The notes under the pieces are model-generated. The model did not search any database, was not told where the DNA came from, and saw only the letters and a program-made list of their open reading frames with translations. From NCBI GenBank assembly GCA_035571835.1, contig DATNBU010000001.1:62001-126000 (forward strand): 64,000 nucleotides of DNA. The letters are read 5' to 3'. Position numbers and translations under genes: made by a program. The stretch comes from Candidatus Limnocylindrales bacterium. GTDB taxonomy: Bacteria; Desulfobacterota; Binatia; UBA1149; CAITLU01. Positions 25,131 to 34,388 of this stretch are shown here, piece by piece (positions within the stretch are counted from its first letter, which is position 1; the number at the start of each line of letters is the position of its first letter).

Positions 25131-26942
25131 ATGACGACCAGAGCAGCTCGGACCGTGGGCGCGGGACTGGCCGCAGCGGCAATCGGCCTTCTCGGGCCGG
25201 TTCGCGCCTCTGCCCTGCCCGATCTCGTACCGGAGATCTTCAACATCACCGTCGCGACGCAGAACGTTCTGGCAGGAGACGTGGTCGAAGGCTGCGCCGG
25301 CGGGCAGTACGACCGCCGCCTGGTCAAGTTCTCGCTGAAAACCACGAACATCGGTCCCGACGATCTCATCCTCGGCGATCCGGGCTGCCCGAACTGCAGC
25401 CTGAACCCGGGCGCAGAGTGCACCAATCCATTGTTCGAATGCGGCGCCGCGCATGGTCACGCGCATTTCGGCGCATTCGCCAACAGCGAGATCCTCGACG
25501 AGAACGACCAGGTGGTCGCAATCGGCCACAAGTACGGATTCTGCCTTCTCGACCTGATCTGTCCGAACAAGCATTACAGCTGCTCGTACCAGGGCCTCAC
25601 AGCTGGCTGCAGCGACGTCTACAGCTCCGGCCTTCCGTGCCAGTACATCGACATTACCGACGCCGGCCTTCCCGACGGAATCTACAAGCTGCGCGTGCAC
25701 GTCAATCCCGACGGCGTCCTGAGCGAATCCGACCAATCCAACAACACCATCGAAACATTGTTCACGCTCGGCCAGACCGAACAGATCTGCCCGACCTACG
25801 CGGCGAGCGACATTCCGAAGCCGATTCCCGATCTCGGCACCGCCACGTCGAGCGTCACCGTTCCCGACATCGGCGAGGTCACGTCGATCCGACTGCACAT
25901 GAGCGGAACGCACACGTACGTCGGCGATCTCGATGCGCAACTGACGAGCCCGTCGGCGACGACGCGCACGATGTTCGCGAACATCTGCGGCAACGCCGAC
26001 AACTTCTCCCTTTACCTCGGCGACGAGGCGGTCGACCCGCTGATCTGCCCGGCCACCGATCCGTCGGTGCTGCGCATCCCGAACCAGAGCTTCGCGCCGT
26101 TTATGGGTGAGAACGCGGCCGGCAACTGGACCCTGACCGTTCACGACAACCGCTCCAACGACACCGGCACGCTCCAGAGCTGGAGCCTCGAGATCTGCTC
26201 GATCTGCGGAAACGGCCTTCTCGACCCCGGCGAAGTCTGCGACGACGGCAATGCCGCCGACGGCGATTGCTGCTCGAGCGACTGCCAGACGATCGGTCCC
26301 GATGGCGCGAGCTGCGAAGACGGCGACTCCTGTACGGTTGGTGATACCTGCTCGGGCGGCGTCTGCGTCGAGGGGACGCCCCTCCAGTGCGATCCGTGCC
26401 TTATCTGCAGTTCGTCTGCCGGCTGCGTCGTGCCCGACATCGTCTATCCGTGCCAGGAGCCTCCGAGCGGAGGCTCGCTGCTGATGCTTCGTCACTCCGA
26501 CGACGATCCGACGCGCGACTCTCTCGTATGGCGCTGGCGCAGCGAAACTCCGGTCGAGCTCGATGAGTTCGGCGCGCCGGACATCGTCACCGACATCTCG
26601 CTGTGCGTCTATCAGGGCGACGAGCTGGTGATGAGCTCGACGGCGCCGGCGGCGTCGATATGCGATCTCGGCGCGCTGTGCTGGGACCGCGAAGAGCACA
26701 TGGCAAGTTACGTCGATCCCGACTCGCTGTACGACGGCTTTTCGTCGATGCGCATCCGCGAAGGAACCACCGGAAAGATCTCGGTGCGCGGCCGCGGCGC
26801 CGGTCTCGAGCTCGGCGACCTGATGCTGCCTGCGCCGCTGACCGTACGCATGTTGCGAAGCGACGGCACGCCCTGCTGGCAGGCGAACTACGACAGCGTG
26901 CTCGCATCGAGCGAGCGCGTGCTCAAGGCGCGCAGCCGCTGA
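25131..26942 (+). CDS. Secreted lysyl-oxidase-like protein with P/Homo B, DUF4215 and C-terminal module
   Basis: The product is 603 residues; the ATG at 25131 follows GGGGGA and gives a signal peptide cut near ASA-LPDL. The lysyl oxidase domain (about 30-215) keeps the copper histidines H108, H110 and H112 (HGHAHF) and both quinone-cofactor precursors, K134 (GHKYGFCLLD) and Y164 (DVYSSGLPCQYID), ending in SDQSNN. Next come a P/Homo B-like domain (about 227-356), a DUF4215 Cys repeat (358-385), a CTVGDTCSGGVC repeat, and a C-terminal module (446-603) shared with the protein at 62544. It probably oxidises amine side chains outside the cell. Confidence 0.85.
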   Translation: MTTRAARTVGAGLAAAAIGLLGPVRASALPDLVPEIFNITVATQNVLAGDVVEGCAGGQYDRRLVKFSLKTTNIGPDDLILGDPGCPNCSLNPGAECTNPLFECGAAHGHAHFGAFANSEILDENDQVVAIGHKYGFCLLDLICPNKHYSCSYQGLTAGCSDVYSSGLPCQYIDITDAGLPDGIYKLRVHVNPDGVLSESDQSNNTIETLFTLGQTEQICPTYAASDIPKPIPDLGTATSSVTVPDIGEVTSIRLHMSGTHTYVGDLDAQLTSPSATTRTMFANICGNADNFSLYLGDEAVDPLICPATDPSVLRIPNQSFAPFMGENAAGNWTLTVHDNRSNDTGTLQSWSLEICSICGNGLLDPGEVCDDGNAADGDCCSSDCQTIGPDGASCEDGDSCTVGDTCSGGVCVEGTPLQCDPCLICSSSAGCVVPDIVYPCQEPPSGGSLLMLRHSDDDPTRDSLVWRWRSETPVELDEFGAPDIVTDISLCVYQGDELVMSSTAPAASICDLGALCWDREEHMASYVDPDSLYDGFSSMRIREGTTGKISVRGRGAGLELGDLMLPAPLTVRMLRSDGTPCWQANYDSVLASSERVLKARSR

Positions 26943-26958
26943 GCTGAAAACCGCCCGG

Positions 26959-28782
26959 CTACTCGCAGTACATTCTCGCCGCGTCCCCGCTGCAGTCGAG
27001 AGGGTTGCTGACCCCGCAGTCGGCATCACCTGCGGCTGCGGTATCGCCGAGCACGAGGGTCACGCGAACAGGCCCGACGGGCGCAGCAATCGTCGAGCGC
27101 TTCGTCGTGATCCGGAACGGAACGTCGGTCGTGCTGCCGCGCCTGTACTGAATCTTCGAAAGACCTGCTGCCGAGCCCGGCGTGCACGCCGGAGCGTCGA
27201 GCGCTCCGCTCTTGTTCCGGTACTGGACCTTGCTCGCCGAGGTCTTCCACGCGTCGCGATCGCCGCAGACGGCGTCGCCGGCGCCGGGCACGGGGCTGGT
27301 GGCTTCGGTCAGATCGAAGATTGCCGCATCGCCGGAGCCGACGTCTTCGACGAGGATCTGCGCGCCGGCATCGAGCACCGTGGGTGCGCCTCCGGGAAAG
27401 AACAGCGTGCCGCGAAGATTCATCTGTTGCTCGCCCGGGTCGCGGTCGAGCTTTCGCAGGTCAACCGATGCATCCAGGACGTATGCGGGGTTCGTGCATT
27501 CCGGCGTGCCCGGAAGGCTGCACGTCGGTGCGCCGACTTTCTCGGGCGCCCACCAGTTGCCGCTCATCACGATCATCGAAAGAAGCTTGAGCGTGTTTTC
27601 GTAGTAGCCTTCCGCGGAAAGCGGCGTTCCGGCGACTTCGTCCCACATCGCGTTGAGCCAGCTCTGGTTGGTCGAGTTGACCATCGCGCCGACAGCAAAC
27701 GGAGCCTTGAACGCGAGCGACGGGTAGTCCGTGCCCGGGATCGCATCGCCGTCGAGCTCGTAGCCCGCGCCGATCGCCGAAGGATCGTTGCCGGTCTTCG
27801 TGCGGAGCCACGCGTTGACCACGTCGAGCGTCGCCTTCGCGCGCGAATCGCCGTTGGTCACATAGTCCGTGGCGAGGCGCCACGGCACGCGGCATGCGTT
27901 GTACGAGTACATCCCGTCGGTATCGCCTTCGAGGAAGTTGGCCGGCGCCGGTGCGGGGGATGTCGCCGGATTGACGATGAAATCCGGCACGAGCCCCACG
28001 CCGCTGCTGTAGTTCGTCCGAACTGACGAAATGACACCGTAGAGACTGTTGCAGAGATCGATCCACTGCGAGTTGCTGCTCGCGATCGCGAACGACAGGA
28101 AATGGTCGACCATGAAGTCGGACGATCGCGTGGACTTGTCGTAAGGTGCTTCCCCCGCTGTGACCCAGTCGCCGAGCAGCGTGAACGCGTGGGTAGCGTT
28201 CACCTCTCCGTCAAGTATGTCGGCGAGGACGGCGAGCGCTTCGGTCTTGTAGTCGAACCGTCCGCAGCTTCCCCACTGCTTGTCGGCAAGCAGCAGTGCG
28301 AACGCGATGTCGAGGTCGCCGTCGGTGGCGCTGTCGTTTCCGTCGACGTTGTTGCACGACGTCGACTGGTTCCACGACATCAAATGGTCGTGCGTCGCCG
28401 TCGGGTGCTCGAGGAAATACGTGACCATTCCGTCGAAGATCGTCTGTGCCTCCGGATCATGCCCTGCCATCAGCGCCGCGAGCATCATTCCATAGCCGTG
28501 ACCTTCGGAGACCGTCAGGTTGCCCGTGCTGACGTGCGTCAGCACCACGTAGCGACCGGTCCCGCACGTCTGCGAGACGTACTCGGCTTTCCATGCGTCG
28601 TAGAAATCGGCGACCGCCTGGTCCAGCGCTGCCTGCGAGAGATGATTCGGCCGTATGCTGCCGGCCGTGTAAGTCATCGGATGCGAGCCGAACGGCCGGT
28701 TGATGTCGGCGCGTGCCTCCGAAAGCGGGCCGAGCAACGAGAACGCAAAACAAGCAGCAGCAAAGCGGACAGGACGGTTCAT
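26959..28782 (-). CDS. Secreted glycoside hydrolase family 8 (endoglucanase-like) with C-terminal module
   Basis: The ATG at 28782 after GGGGGAG gives 607 residues with a signal peptide cut near ARA-DINRPFG. The GH8 domain (about 27-412) shows the general-acid Glu E93 in SEGHGYGMML and the ATDGDLDIAFALLLADKQW signature. It should cut beta-1,4-glucan, chitosan or xylan chains. A C-terminal module (about 440-607) with DAWKTSASKVQYRNKSGA and paired cysteines resembles the end modules of other secreted proteins in this window. It converges with the lysyl-oxidase-like gene 16 bases away. Confidence 0.9.
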   Translation of the reverse strand: MNRPVRFAAACFAFSLLGPLSEARADINRPFGSHPMTYTAGSIRPNHLSQAALDQAVADFYDAWKAEYVSQTCGTGRYVVLTHVSTGNLTVSEGHGYGMMLAALMAGHDPEAQTIFDGMVTYFLEHPTATHDHLMSWNQSTSCNNVDGNDSATDGDLDIAFALLLADKQWGSCGRFDYKTEALAVLADILDGEVNATHAFTLLGDWVTAGEAPYDKSTRSSDFMVDHFLSFAIASSNSQWIDLCNSLYGVISSVRTNYSSGVGLVPDFIVNPATSPAPAPANFLEGDTDGMYSYNACRVPWRLATDYVTNGDSRAKATLDVVNAWLRTKTGNDPSAIGAGYELDGDAIPGTDYPSLAFKAPFAVGAMVNSTNQSWLNAMWDEVAGTPLSAEGYYENTLKLLSMIVMSGNWWAPEKVGAPTCSLPGTPECTNPAYVLDASVDLRKLDRDPGEQQMNLRGTLFFPGGAPTVLDAGAQILVEDVGSGDAAIFDLTEATSPVPGAGDAVCGDRDAWKTSASKVQYRNKSGALDAPACTPGSAAGLSKIQYRRGSTTDVPFRITTKRSTIAAPVGPVRVTLVLGDTAAAGDADCGVSNPLDCSGDAARMYCE

Positions 28783-28824
28783 CGGTATCTCCCCCGTCGC
28801 GCCGTGCCGCGCGAGCCGGGACCG

Positions 28825-28854
28825 AGTGTGCACGGCGATCGGAAGGCCGTCAAC
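28825..28854 (-). promoter_or_regulatory. Possible sigma70 promoter of the GH8 gene
   Basis: Reading leftwards, TTGACG (28854-28849) and CACACT (28830-28825) are 18 bases apart, about 40 bases before the GH8 start. The -35 matches 5 of 6 bases; the -10 is weak. Confidence 0.35.
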
Positions 28855-28916
28855 GGGCGAGCAGCAACGATCGACGCAAGACCGGAGCGCTGGCCGTATC
28901 CGGGAGATCCCGTACC

Positions 28917-29369
28917 ATGCCGCCGCGAGATCCGACGATGCACCCGCCGCCGCTTTATCTGATGGACTATGTCGGACCTTCTCTCGGCGCCGTCGTGTTC
29001 GTGCTGTTGATGTCGCTCGTGAAAGAGCCGGTTCGCCCGCGACTCAATGCGATGATCGTCGCCGGTGCGAGCGGAGCGTACCTGAGCGGCGGCTTCGGCC
29101 CGTGGGAGCTGATCTATCCCGCACTTGCAGTCCCTGTCGCTTATGCAGGCCTGAGCTCGTACCGGTTCGTCGCAGTCGCGTGGCTGATGCATGCGGCCTG
29201 GGACGTGGTGCACCATCTCTGGGGCAATCCGATCTGGCCGTTCATGCCGACATCGTCGTTTGGATGCATGATCTTCGACACGTTGATCGCGGTGTGGTTT
29301 CTCTGCGGCGCGCCCGACATGTTCGCGGCAATGCGACCGGCGGTCACGCTGCAAAGGATGCACCGATGA
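28917..29369 (+). CDS. Small membrane protein, DUF6010-like
   Basis: The ATG at 28917 with GGGAG upstream (or the ATG at 28938) gives 143-150 residues with four hydrophobic segments. The conserved WLMHAAWDVVHHLWGNPIWPF followed by SSFGCMIFDTLIAVWF is the DUF6010 pattern. The function is unknown. Its stop overlaps the next start (ATGA at 29366-29369), so the next gene is translationally coupled, which ties this membrane protein to the secreted repeat protein. Confidence 0.75.
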   Translation: MPPRDPTMHPPPLYLMDYVGPSLGAVVFVLLMSLVKEPVRPRLNAMIVAGASGAYLSGGFGPWELIYPALAVPVAYAGLSSYRFVAVAWLMHAAWDVVHHLWGNPIWPFMPTSSFGCMIFDTLIAVWFLCGAPDMFAAMRPAVTLQRMHR

Positions 29370-30874
29370 AGCGTCTGTCCTTTGCCGTGCTGCTGGCGAC
29401 CTGCCTCGTCTCGAATGCAGAGCTCGCAGCTTCCGCCGAACGGCCCACAGCGCTCGACGACATCTGTCCGGCCGATGCAGATCCGTGCGTGGTCACGAAA
29501 CACTGGGATATTTCGAATCTTCCCTTCGATGTCGATTTCGGTCTTCGCACCGTACGCGTCTCCGGCTCCGGAGCATTCGATGCGAACGGAGAGATCGACA
29601 CGGGAGTAAACTGCGGGCGCTTCGAAGCGCTGCCGGGCACACTTTCGCCGGTCTACCTGGCAGGCCCGCAGCAGTCGGATTCCACACCGGGCGGACGCAT
29701 GACGATCCGCGCATACCGAAGCTGCAGCGACAATCCGGACATGCGCTGCCTGAGCGACGCGGATTGCACCGCCGGCGCGTGCTCGGTCGGCGACGGCTCG
29801 ATCATCCTGCGAGGCCAGGTTCTCGGCAACGCCGCCGAGCATGCACGGCTGACGCTGTCCGCGGCAGGACCGATCGAAGTGCACGGGGGCGTGCAGCTGT
29901 CCGGAAAAGATCCCGCCGTAGAGGATTTCACCGATGGCGGCGAGCTCATCGTCTCGTCCACGACGGGACCAGTGCTGTTCGACGCGAATCTGAATGCGCG
30001 GGCTCAGCAGTACGCAGGCTCGCTCGCCATCACGGCGGGAGGAGACGTGGTCATCAATTCGAGGATGAACCTGAGAGCCACGTACTTCGGCGGCAGCGTC
30101 GAGATCGATGCCGGCGGCAACGTCGAGATCGATGGACGCATCCAGGCCCAGGCGCAGGGTGAAAATGGAGATTCCGGACATGTCACGATCCACTCCGGAG
30201 GGACGATCGTGCTCGGTGGCACAAAGCTGCTCGTCGACTTGTCCGGCCGTGACGGCGAGGGCGGCGTCTTCGAGGCCACGGCGAGCCAGAACGTGGAGCT
30301 GGGCAGCGAACTGATGCTCGAGATGCGGCGGGCCGAGCTTTCTGCAGGGGCAGACGTGCTCGTTGGGGGTCGCATCGATGCGAGCTCGAGTCGCAACGGC
30401 GGAACCGTCGGCCTCGTTGCGGCGCGGGACGCGACGATCGAAGACCGGATCAACGTGTCGGGAAATCGAGGCAACGGCGGGCAGATTTCCATCTCGGCCG
30501 GCAGGACGCTCACGATCGCCGACCAGCTCAAGACCAAGGGGCAGAATCTCGCCGGGACGATCTCACTGGCCGCGCCGGCCATTGTCATCAGCGGCTCCAT
30601 CTCTTCGAAGGGCGCGTCCGGCAGCGATGTGCTGCTGACGGCCTGCGACATCTCGCTGCTGGATTTCGCGGACATCGACGTCGCCATACCGGGAGGTGGA
30701 CTGCATACGATCTCGTCCAACCAGCTCACCGTCGCCGCCGGCGCGCACGTGACTGGCGCCGAGGATGGCGATCATGTGTTCGAGTATCGCGATGGCGGAC
30801 CCGCGCCGATCATTCTCGGCGATGTCGAGCCAGCACCCACGCTTGTGCCGGCGGCGCTGGTCCCCTGCCCCTGA
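29366..30874 (+). CDS. Secreted repeat-rich protein, probable beta-helix
   Basis: This 502-residue protein has a signal peptide (MKRLSFAVLLATCLVSNAELAASA). A Cys motif (CSDNPDMRCLSDADCTAGAC) follows at about 113-132. The rest consists of irregular 20-30 residue repeats of the type GGxVxIxAGGDVxIxxRIxA, typical of a right-handed beta-helix adhesin or polysaccharide-binding protein. No catalytic triad is visible. It is coupled by ATGA to the DUF6010-like membrane protein. It probably sits outside the cell or on its surface. Confidence 0.7.
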   Translation: MKRLSFAVLLATCLVSNAELAASAERPTALDDICPADADPCVVTKHWDISNLPFDVDFGLRTVRVSGSGAFDANGEIDTGVNCGRFEALPGTLSPVYLAGPQQSDSTPGGRMTIRAYRSCSDNPDMRCLSDADCTAGACSVGDGSIILRGQVLGNAAEHARLTLSAAGPIEVHGGVQLSGKDPAVEDFTDGGELIVSSTTGPVLFDANLNARAQQYAGSLAITAGGDVVINSRMNLRATYFGGSVEIDAGGNVEIDGRIQAQAQGENGDSGHVTIHSGGTIVLGGTKLLVDLSGRDGEGGVFEATASQNVELGSELMLEMRRAELSAGADVLVGGRIDASSSRNGGTVGLVAARDATIEDRINVSGNRGNGGQISISAGRTLTIADQLKTKGQNLAGTISLAAPAIVISGSISSKGASGSDVLLTACDISLLDFADIDVAIPGGGLHTISSNQLTVAAGAHVTGAEDGDHVFEYRDGGPAPIILGDVEPAPTLVPAALVPCP

Positions 30875-30957
30875 CGCCGCCGCGGTCGGCCTGCCAATTG
30901 CCAGGATCTTTCCGAGTTCTTTCCAGACTCGGTGCCTCCGGGCTGCGGCGTTTCGGA

Positions 30958-30984
30958 GGGATGGCCTGCGGCGCAGGCCATCCC
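30958..30984. terminator. Bidirectional terminator-like hairpin
   Basis: GGGATGGCCTGCG and its exact complement are separated by a single G, effectively an 11-bp stem with a small loop. It lies between convergent genes ending at 30874 and 31011. No long T-run follows on either strand. Confidence 0.6.
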
Positions 30985-31010
30985 CGAAGCGGCGAAAGCT
31001 CCGGCAGCCG

Positions 31011-31442
31011 CTATTCGCTGAGAACCAGCATCGCTGCCCTCAGCGCAAGCGCGATCAGCACCACGCTCGAGATCGTGAAGAGCGTCGCGCGATAGAAAAC
31101 GATGTTGACCGTGGCCTGCCAGATGCTGTGCACGATGCGCAGCACGACGTAGACCCATGCCAGCACGACACTCACGCCGTCGCCGGGCGCGAGGATCGCG
31201 AGCATCAACACCAGCGCATAGAACAGCGTCGGCTGCTCCATCAGGTTGTTGTAGTTGTGTGCCTTCCACTGCGTCTTGTCCGGCAGGACGCCGTCGAGGT
31301 CGGAGCCGCGACCACCAACGGCGCCTCGGATGTCGAGATTGTGGCGCTTGAGCGCCGGAATCCTCGTGCCGATCATCCACAGCAGAACGAGAAGAGACCA
31401 CAGCACGAGCACAATGGCGGGACGAAGAATGGGATGAGTCAT
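31011..31442 (-). CDS. MAPEG-family membrane protein
   Basis: This 143-residue protein has four transmembrane helices. The MAPEG signature region reads AHNYNNLMEQPTLFYALV, followed by AWVYVVLRIVHSIWQATVN with the conserved Arg and His. Bacterial MAPEG proteins are glutathione-related or of unknown enzymatic role. The gene is convergent with the secreted repeat protein and divergent from the dockerin-like protein. Confidence 0.88.
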   Translation of the reverse strand: MTHPILRPAIVLVLWSLLVLLWMIGTRIPALKRHNLDIRGAVGGRGSDLDGVLPDKTQWKAHNYNNLMEQPTLFYALVLMLAILAPGDGVSVVLAWVYVVLRIVHSIWQATVNIVFYRATLFTISSVVLIALALRAAMLVLSE

Positions 31443-31698
31443 GGCGTGTGCTTGGTCTCCTGTTCAGCCGGCTCGCTGTCATGCAATCGGACGGAGCAGG
31501 CTCGCTCGGATCAGACCGCACACTTCCGACGTTCGCAGATCGCAAGTCCACAGTACAGGCGGCACGACGCAGCGCAACACAACGAGAACTTCACACCCGG
31601 TGAAGGACAATCGTGCGTGTCGTGCCGCGCTTTATCTTGCAACAGCAGCGACGCAGCGAAATGAGTGCCGCATTCTTTTCGAGGAGCCGAGGACCCAC

Positions 31699-32958
31699 AT
31701 GACACGCCTCACCGGCATTCGTCGCGATCACACATCGAGCCAGCGCTACCGCCCGCGTCACGTGCTCGCAGCGAGTCCACTGCTTGCCTTCTGTCTGCTG
31801 ACGAGCTCACCGTCCGAAGTCCGCGCGGCGACGGCCGTCGCATGTGTGGGCACGGAGACGCCAGCTTGCAAGGAGTCATCCGTGCTTGCTTCGGCGTTCC
31901 AGTGGGGCGTCAAGACGTACTCGGGCGGCGGGCTTCTGCGTGGCGTCGCGAAGGCCAATGCCCGCCAGCTCGGCGTCGAGTTCCTTGCGCGGACAGAGAA
32001 AGCGGCAAGCGCGCTCCTGTATGGCTCGGCGAGTGCCGGGTTCTCCGACAGCGACGTCCGGGTCGGCCTTCCCAATCCGGCAACTGTGACGCTTACGTTT
32101 CTCGTCACGATGTCGGGTGGTTTCAGCGGCAGCGACTTCGGCCCTCCGTGTGATCACTGCGGCGGCCAGTCGCCGTGGGTCGGCTCCGGCACCGCGTCCG
32201 GAACGGCCCAGGCGAATGCTCCTGAACAGAGCCGGCGACTCGACTTCGATACCGCGTGGAATTCGAACGACGGCATAACCAACGAGCTCGAGCCGGAGGG
32301 AATCATTGAAATCACGGTCGGCAGCGGCATGCCGTTCACGTGGAGCTCTTCGATGACCGTCAGCTCCAAGGCCGCCAACGATCCGTGCCTTAGCGGAGCA
32401 GGAACGTGCGGGATCGAAGGCGGGGCCGAAGCCGACGGCGATTTTCGCAGCACGTTCCATTTCCACGACTTCCATCTTTACGATGCGGCCACGCACGAGG
32501 AGATCTTCGATTTCACGCTGACGGGAAGCGGCGGCATCGACTACCTCGCGATCGACCGCGGATGCGGCAACGGCACGCTCGATGAAGGTGAACAGTGCGA
32601 TGACGGCAATGTCGATCCGGGCGATTGCTGCTCACCTGGCTGCAAACTGGAGACCGGGGCCTGCGACGACTACGACGCGTGTACTGGAAACGGAACATGC
32701 GACGGCGCGTCGTGCACCGGTGCCGAAAGCTTCTCGTGTCCCCTTCCCTGCGGAGATGCCGACAAGAACGGAGCTCTCAGCGCCGTCGATGCCCTGATCG
32801 CACTGAAGACGGCGGTCGGAACGAGCAGCTGTGACGATTGCCGCTGCAACGCGAACGACGATGACTCCGTCACGACAACCGACGCACTGCGGATCCTTCA
32901 GGCCGCTGTGGGCGTTGATGTGATGCTCGATTGTACGGCGTGCCTGCCGGACTTCTGA
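31699..32958 (+). CDS. Secreted protein with DUF4215 Cys repeat and dockerin-like pair
   Basis: The ATG at 31699 gives 419 residues with a long basic signal peptide (cut near EVRA-ATAV). Residues 45-285 form an unrecognised beta-rich domain with HFHDFHLYD near its end. Then come DUF4215 at 288-316 (CGNGTLDEGEQCDDGN) and two dockerin-like calcium repeats at 352-406 (GDADKNGALSAVDALIALK and NANDDDSVTTTDALRILQ). The dockerin pair would bind calcium and perhaps a cohesin, but none is seen in the window. No enzyme motif is visible; binding or structural roles are possible. Confidence 0.75.
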   Translation: MTRLTGIRRDHTSSQRYRPRHVLAASPLLAFCLLTSSPSEVRAATAVACVGTETPACKESSVLASAFQWGVKTYSGGGLLRGVAKANARQLGVEFLARTEKAASALLYGSASAGFSDSDVRVGLPNPATVTLTFLVTMSGGFSGSDFGPPCDHCGGQSPWVGSGTASGTAQANAPEQSRRLDFDTAWNSNDGITNELEPEGIIEITVGSGMPFTWSSSMTVSSKAANDPCLSGAGTCGIEGGAEADGDFRSTFHFHDFHLYDAATHEEIFDFTLTGSGGIDYLAIDRGCGNGTLDEGEQCDDGNVDPGDCCSPGCKLETGACDDYDACTGNGTCDGASCTGAESFSCPLPCGDADKNGALSAVDALIALKTAVGTSSCDDCRCNANDDDSVTTTDALRILQAAVGVDVMLDCTACLPDF

Positions 32959-33092
32959 GGACTCGCGGCAGGAGATTGGGCTGAGACCTACTGGTCGAAG
33001 TACCGACACCTGCCACGGTCCTCGCCACACGCTGCGAAACCCGCCGGCTGGACGGCCATCCGCGAGGTGCACTGCACGGTCGACCGGGTAGG

Positions 33093-34322
33093 ATGTCGTC
33101 TGCCGTTCGGCGGGACATGCGCGTGAACCTGTTCCTCGACTTTCTGGCGATTCCGTTTTTTCTCCCGTTCCAGCTTTTTCTTGACACATGGCGGATCCTG
33201 TTCGTCGCGTGGCTCGGCGCGCCGATCAGTCGCAATTGGCCCGCGATGTTGCGGATTCCTTTTCGCGCGCTTCCCGTGGCGCTATCGTGCGCTGTCGTCG
33301 GCATCGAAGTGGACTGCGGGGGCTGGTCGGCATGGTCGGTACTTACCGACTCCGACAACACGGTCCGGCGAATCGAAGCCGTGGAATCCGTTCTTCTGGT
33401 GTGGATGATCCTCAGCGCCGTCGCGTTGGCGCGGCTGCCGATACGAACGCCTCGCGACGCATCTCCACACCCGAAATCCGCGCTGAATGTGCTCGGTTCG
33501 ATCGATCAGGCCGCACGCGCCGGCGTGGTCGCATGGGCGGTTGCCGTCGGTGTTCACTACGTCGCGTGGCTGTGGCTGACGTTCGGCTCCAGCGGAATCC
33601 TCGGACGTGCGCAGCCGTTGCATGCGTGGTTTACGCTGCCCAGGTCGCTGCTCGTCATGCTCCTCGTGGTCGTTCCCGCCGAGATCGCTGCGCGAAGATA
33701 CGCGTTTCGCGGCAGGCTGATGATCCGGGCCGCCGCATGGGGCGTGCTGTGCACTGCGATCGCCGGTCCGTCATTCTTCGTGTTTACTGGCAAGAATCTG
33801 GCTGCTCTTGCAGCTGCCGCCGGCCTTTCTTGCTGGCTGCTGGCGAAGCTCGACCTGCCGTCCTTCGCCGGAGAGCGCCTCGATTCGTTCATTCTGCGCG
33901 CCCGGACTCGGGCGGGCGACCCTATCCTGCTCGCCGCGCTGTGCGCTCTCGGCATCGCCGCGGTCGCTGGCGCTGCGTTGACGGCGCGCTCGCCTGCCGC
34001 CGATCTGACCACACTCCTCAACAGCACCAGCACGCCGATCAGCGACGTCGAGTTAAAGCTCGGCAAGACGATCGTTCGATTCGGTGACATACCGATCGGC
34101 GGCCGAAGATATGTGCCTTTGTGGAGACCATCCAACCTCGAAGACTATGAAATTCGCTGGCGCGAACCCTCGGGGGCACCGCAAACAGTGAAATTCCGAG
34201 GGCGCTTGAAAGGACCGCCGAACATGGATCTGCGGTTCGAGATCCTCTCCGATCGCGTCCGAATTCTTGACGGAGAGTATCCGATGATCGGCGACAACGA
34301 GATTCTCGTCACGCGAGAATGA
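33093..34322 (+). CDS. Multi-spanning membrane protein of unknown function
   Basis: This protein of up to 409 residues has about eight hydrophobic segments between residues 15 and 300. A C-terminal soluble part of about 100 residues follows (SDVELKLGKTIVRFGDIPIGG...NEILVTRE), likely periplasmic or cytosolic beta structure. No family is recognised. Starts at 33093 or 33117 are both possible; neither has a good ribosome binding site. It converges with the SnoaL-like gene. Confidence 0.65.
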   Translation: MSSAVRRDMRVNLFLDFLAIPFFLPFQLFLDTWRILFVAWLGAPISRNWPAMLRIPFRALPVALSCAVVGIEVDCGGWSAWSVLTDSDNTVRRIEAVESVLLVWMILSAVALARLPIRTPRDASPHPKSALNVLGSIDQAARAGVVAWAVAVGVHYVAWLWLTFGSSGILGRAQPLHAWFTLPRSLLVMLLVVVPAEIAARRYAFRGRLMIRAAAWGVLCTAIAGPSFFVFTGKNLAALAAAAGLSCWLLAKLDLPSFAGERLDSFILRARTRAGDPILLAALCALGIAAVAGAALTARSPAADLTTLLNSTSTPISDVELKLGKTIVRFGDIPIGGRRYVPLWRPSNLEDYEIRWREPSGAPQTVKFRGRLKGPPNMDLRFEILSDRVRILDGEYPMIGDNEILVTRE

Positions 34323-34388
34323 GTCAGATACCCTAGACCTGGTTGATTCCGTCCGCCCGAAGCGTCGCCACCTGGCCGAATCGCTTCA

